Source of the DNA: Nematostella vectensis
Lineage: Eukaryota > Cnidaria > Anthozoa > Actiniaria > Edwardsiidae
DNA length: 64,000 nucleotides
Assembly (NCBI RefSeq): GCF_932526225.1
Contig: NC_064036.1
Location: 6,579,519-6,643,518 of the forward strand
Reading direction: 5' to 3'
Each line of letters opens with the position of its first letter. Positions within the stretch are counted from its first letter, which is position 1. Below the pieces are notes generated by a model that saw only the letters and a list, made by a program, of their open reading frames with translations, did not search any database and was not told where the DNA came from. This document shows positions 62,606 to 64,000 of the stretch, one piece after another. The position numbers and the translations under genes are program-made.

Positions 62606-64000
62606 TTATCCATTTCTATAGGCTAACCTTACACATTCAGAAATAATTTTTAGGGCTTGTTCTAATTGTTGCTGCTGAGAGTTCATTGGATACTGCTGTC
62701 TACCTGTGGGAAGTTGATTAGTTGTGGGTTGCTGATACCCCTGTGGGTTACCTGGGAATGGGCGAAACATCGGGTTGTTTGTTGGTGGACAGTACGCTTG
62801 TGGGTTGCCTGTGGGGGCCTGATATCTTGCTTGTGGGATACCTGTGGATCCGCTAGGAGCGCCTTGTCTTCTTTGCTGGAAACGGTTGTTGACTGGGAAT
62901 TTCCGAGTTACAGCGGGATCCCTTTGTCTTCTGAGCCCTGGAATTTGACTTTTTAAGCTTGCGACTAGTTTTTTCGTTCCCGTTTGGTTATTTAAGTGTA
63001 CATTATCTCTGTATACACTTTCGTCGATATCTCCATTACGTGATAAGCAAACACCTCTATTGTCTGCAAAATACACCTTTGCACACCTAGAAGACAATCG
63101 CTCAGATGCACTGTTAACGACGTCTATTATGTCATTTTTAGCATGATCTCTCAAGTGAAACGTTAAGCCAGATACAACTATTTTGCTTTGGGGCCATAAT
63201 TTAATGCACTCTTCCACGATATTCTCGATATTAGAGCAGATTTGTTCTGTGGGAAGTTCACGTATGTCGTTTGTTCCTGTATGCAATATGACGTATTCGT
63301 ACTTATTGCCAGCCTCGCATCCCATTGTGCTCAAGTGGTCCAGCATCTCAATCGTGCCTCCTTGTACATATTGTTTGTTTACATATCTACCTCTCGCGAA
63401 CCGGCTTTGGATAATTCCTCCAAAGATAGAATCAGAGAGCATCAGAATATTTCCGGGGGTTTCTGCGAGCGTAGCATTTCCTCTTGTCGTATTCTCTGTT
63501 GCTGTCTGGACTGGTCTAGGTTCAGTTTCGCCTCTGGTTGTGCGAGAGGAGTCGACTATTTGTTGTTGATTTCCATTGATTGGTGATTCAATATTACCGC
63601 TAGAAGCAAGCTGCGGCAAATCGTTCGTGTTTGGAGAGTTTACGATACTAGAGCTGCTAGCCACTGTCGTCCGCAGTGTTGTTTGTGTATTAATTTGTCG
63701 TTCCACCTGTTCCACTTGTTCAGAATCCGATGGCTCGCCGCTCTCTTCGTCCTCTGAGTCATCGTCGCTGGATTCTTCAGCGTCCATTTCGATTTTGGTT
63801 TCTATGAATGTCAATCGCTGCTCACATTTTTCGAGGTCTAATTTAGTCTCGCGAATTTTATTTCCAAGTTTGGAATGTGAGCTCTGCAAACCTTTCAGAT
63901 CAGCAAGGACTTTATCTTGCTTTGTTTCGTCTAGCTTCCGATCCATTTCCATAATTAATTCTTTCCGGCTATTCTTCTGTTGGCATTCCAGATCTTTGAT
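62606..64000 (-). CDS. LINE ORF1 protein with coiled coil and SGNH esterase-like domain
   Basis: The frame is open from the right edge (64000) to the stop at 62606, so the true start may be outside; an internal ATG is at 63952. The first about 60 residues are charged and heptad-like (coiled coil), followed by an acidic Ser/Asp/Glu segment and a Thr/Asn-rich linker. The SGNH domain spans about residues 165-340 from that ATG: NILMLSDSIFGGI holds the nucleophile block (DS), HTGTNDIRE the GTND block, and DNVHLN the DxxH catalytic end. The C-terminus is Pro/Gln/Asn-rich. It probably binds element RNA or lipids during retrotransposition (inference from CR1 relatives). The frame is unbroken, unlike ORF2. 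Confidence 0.82.
   Translation of the reverse strand: MKDLECQQKNSRKELIMEMDRKLDETKQDKVLADLKGLQSSHSKLGNKIRETKLDLEKCEQRLTFIETKIEMDAEESSDDDSEDEESGEPSDSEQVEQVERQINTQTTLRTTVASSSSIVNSPNTNDLPQLASSGNIESPINGNQQQIVDSSRTTRGETEPRPVQTATENTTRGNATLAETPGNILMLSDSIFGGIIQSRFARGRYVNKQYVQGGTIEMLDHLSTMGCEAGNKYEYVILHTGTNDIRELPTEQICSNIENIVEECIKLWPQSKIVVSGLTFHLRDHAKNDIIDVVNSASERLSSRCAKVYFADNRGVCLSRNGDIDESVYRDNVHLNNQTGTKKLVASLKSQIPGLRRQRDPAVTRKFPVNNRFQQRRQGAPSGSTGIPQARYQAPTGNPQAYCPPTNNPMFRPFPGNPQGYQQPTTNQLPTGRQQYPMNSQQQQLEQALKIISECVRLAYRNG

Larger units (their letters stand above)
58801..64000 (-). mobile_element. CR1-like non-LTR retrotransposon (LINE), 5' end beyond the window
   Basis: Minus-strand element with ORF1 (SGNH hydrolase-like), ORF2 (APE endonuclease plus reverse transcriptase) and a 3' UTR ending in (CTGT)n at 58801-58817. 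A poly-T-rich, pyrimidine-rich stretch on the plus strand (58948-59092) lies in the 3' UTR. An esterase-like ORF1 followed by an APE-RT ORF2 is the arrangement of CR1-group LINEs (established). It is 5.2 kb long in the window and continues to the right. Confidence 0.88.

Overview
The window looks like nuclear DNA of a marine invertebrate, most likely an anthozoan cnidarian of the sea-anemone type. This is inferred from intron-rich genes with vertebrate-like architecture (EDC3, UGDH), secreted cbEGF/discoidin and SUEL-lectin domains, lineage-type orphan GPCRs, a Penelope-type hammerhead ribozyme, tRNA-derived SINEs, TTAA-flanked (piggyBac-like) MITEs and a CR1-like LINE. No species can be fixed from the sequence alone. 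Exon models were built by hand from frame, splice sites and protein similarity; the full models keep consistent phase across every junction.

Layout. 35-92 (-): possible signal-peptide exon of a gene leaving the left edge. 1429-9456 (+): EDC3, mRNA decapping enhancer, 14 exons. 12504-15527 (+): type I membrane protein with an IGFBP-type cysteine domain. 17265-30371 (+): 16-exon secreted, probably GPI-anchored protein with an F5/8C (discoidin) domain and about 12 EGF modules. 31059-33399 (-) and 36170-38669 (-): two class A GPCRs that share an intron position before TM7. 40088-45899 (+): UDP-glucose 6-dehydrogenase, 13 exons. 48382-51585 (-): HtrL/YibB-like type II membrane protein. 52339-53817 (+): tentative small gene. 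57602-57909 (-): SUEL/Gal-lectin exon. 58801-64000 (-): CR1-like LINE running off the right edge, with ORF1 (SGNH esterase-like) open and ORF2 (endonuclease plus reverse transcriptase) broken by about three frameshifts.

The most unusual structure lies between and inside the genes. (1) UGDH intron 6 holds, on the minus strand, a 43-nt sequence (42623-42665) with every element of a hammerhead ribozyme: all core nucleotides and three perfectly paired stems. (2) Tandem arrays repeatedly start on, or contain, exon-intron junctions: EDC3 exon 12 donor, EDC3 stop codon, IGFBP-gene intron 2 donor, EGF-gene exon 3 acceptor, EGF-gene exon 6 donor (about 2 kb, some 58 copies of the exon end plus its donor) and EGF-gene exon 12 donor, plus the lectin 3' end. 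(3) GPCR1 intron 1 contains a 140-bp near-perfect inverted repeat.

The neighbouring genes do not form an obvious pathway; this is an ordinary eukaryotic gene series. The extracellular and membrane genes (IGFBP-like, discoidin-EGF, GPCRs, lectin) and UGDH, which supplies UDP-glucuronate for glycosaminoglycans, share only an extracellular-matrix or signalling theme.
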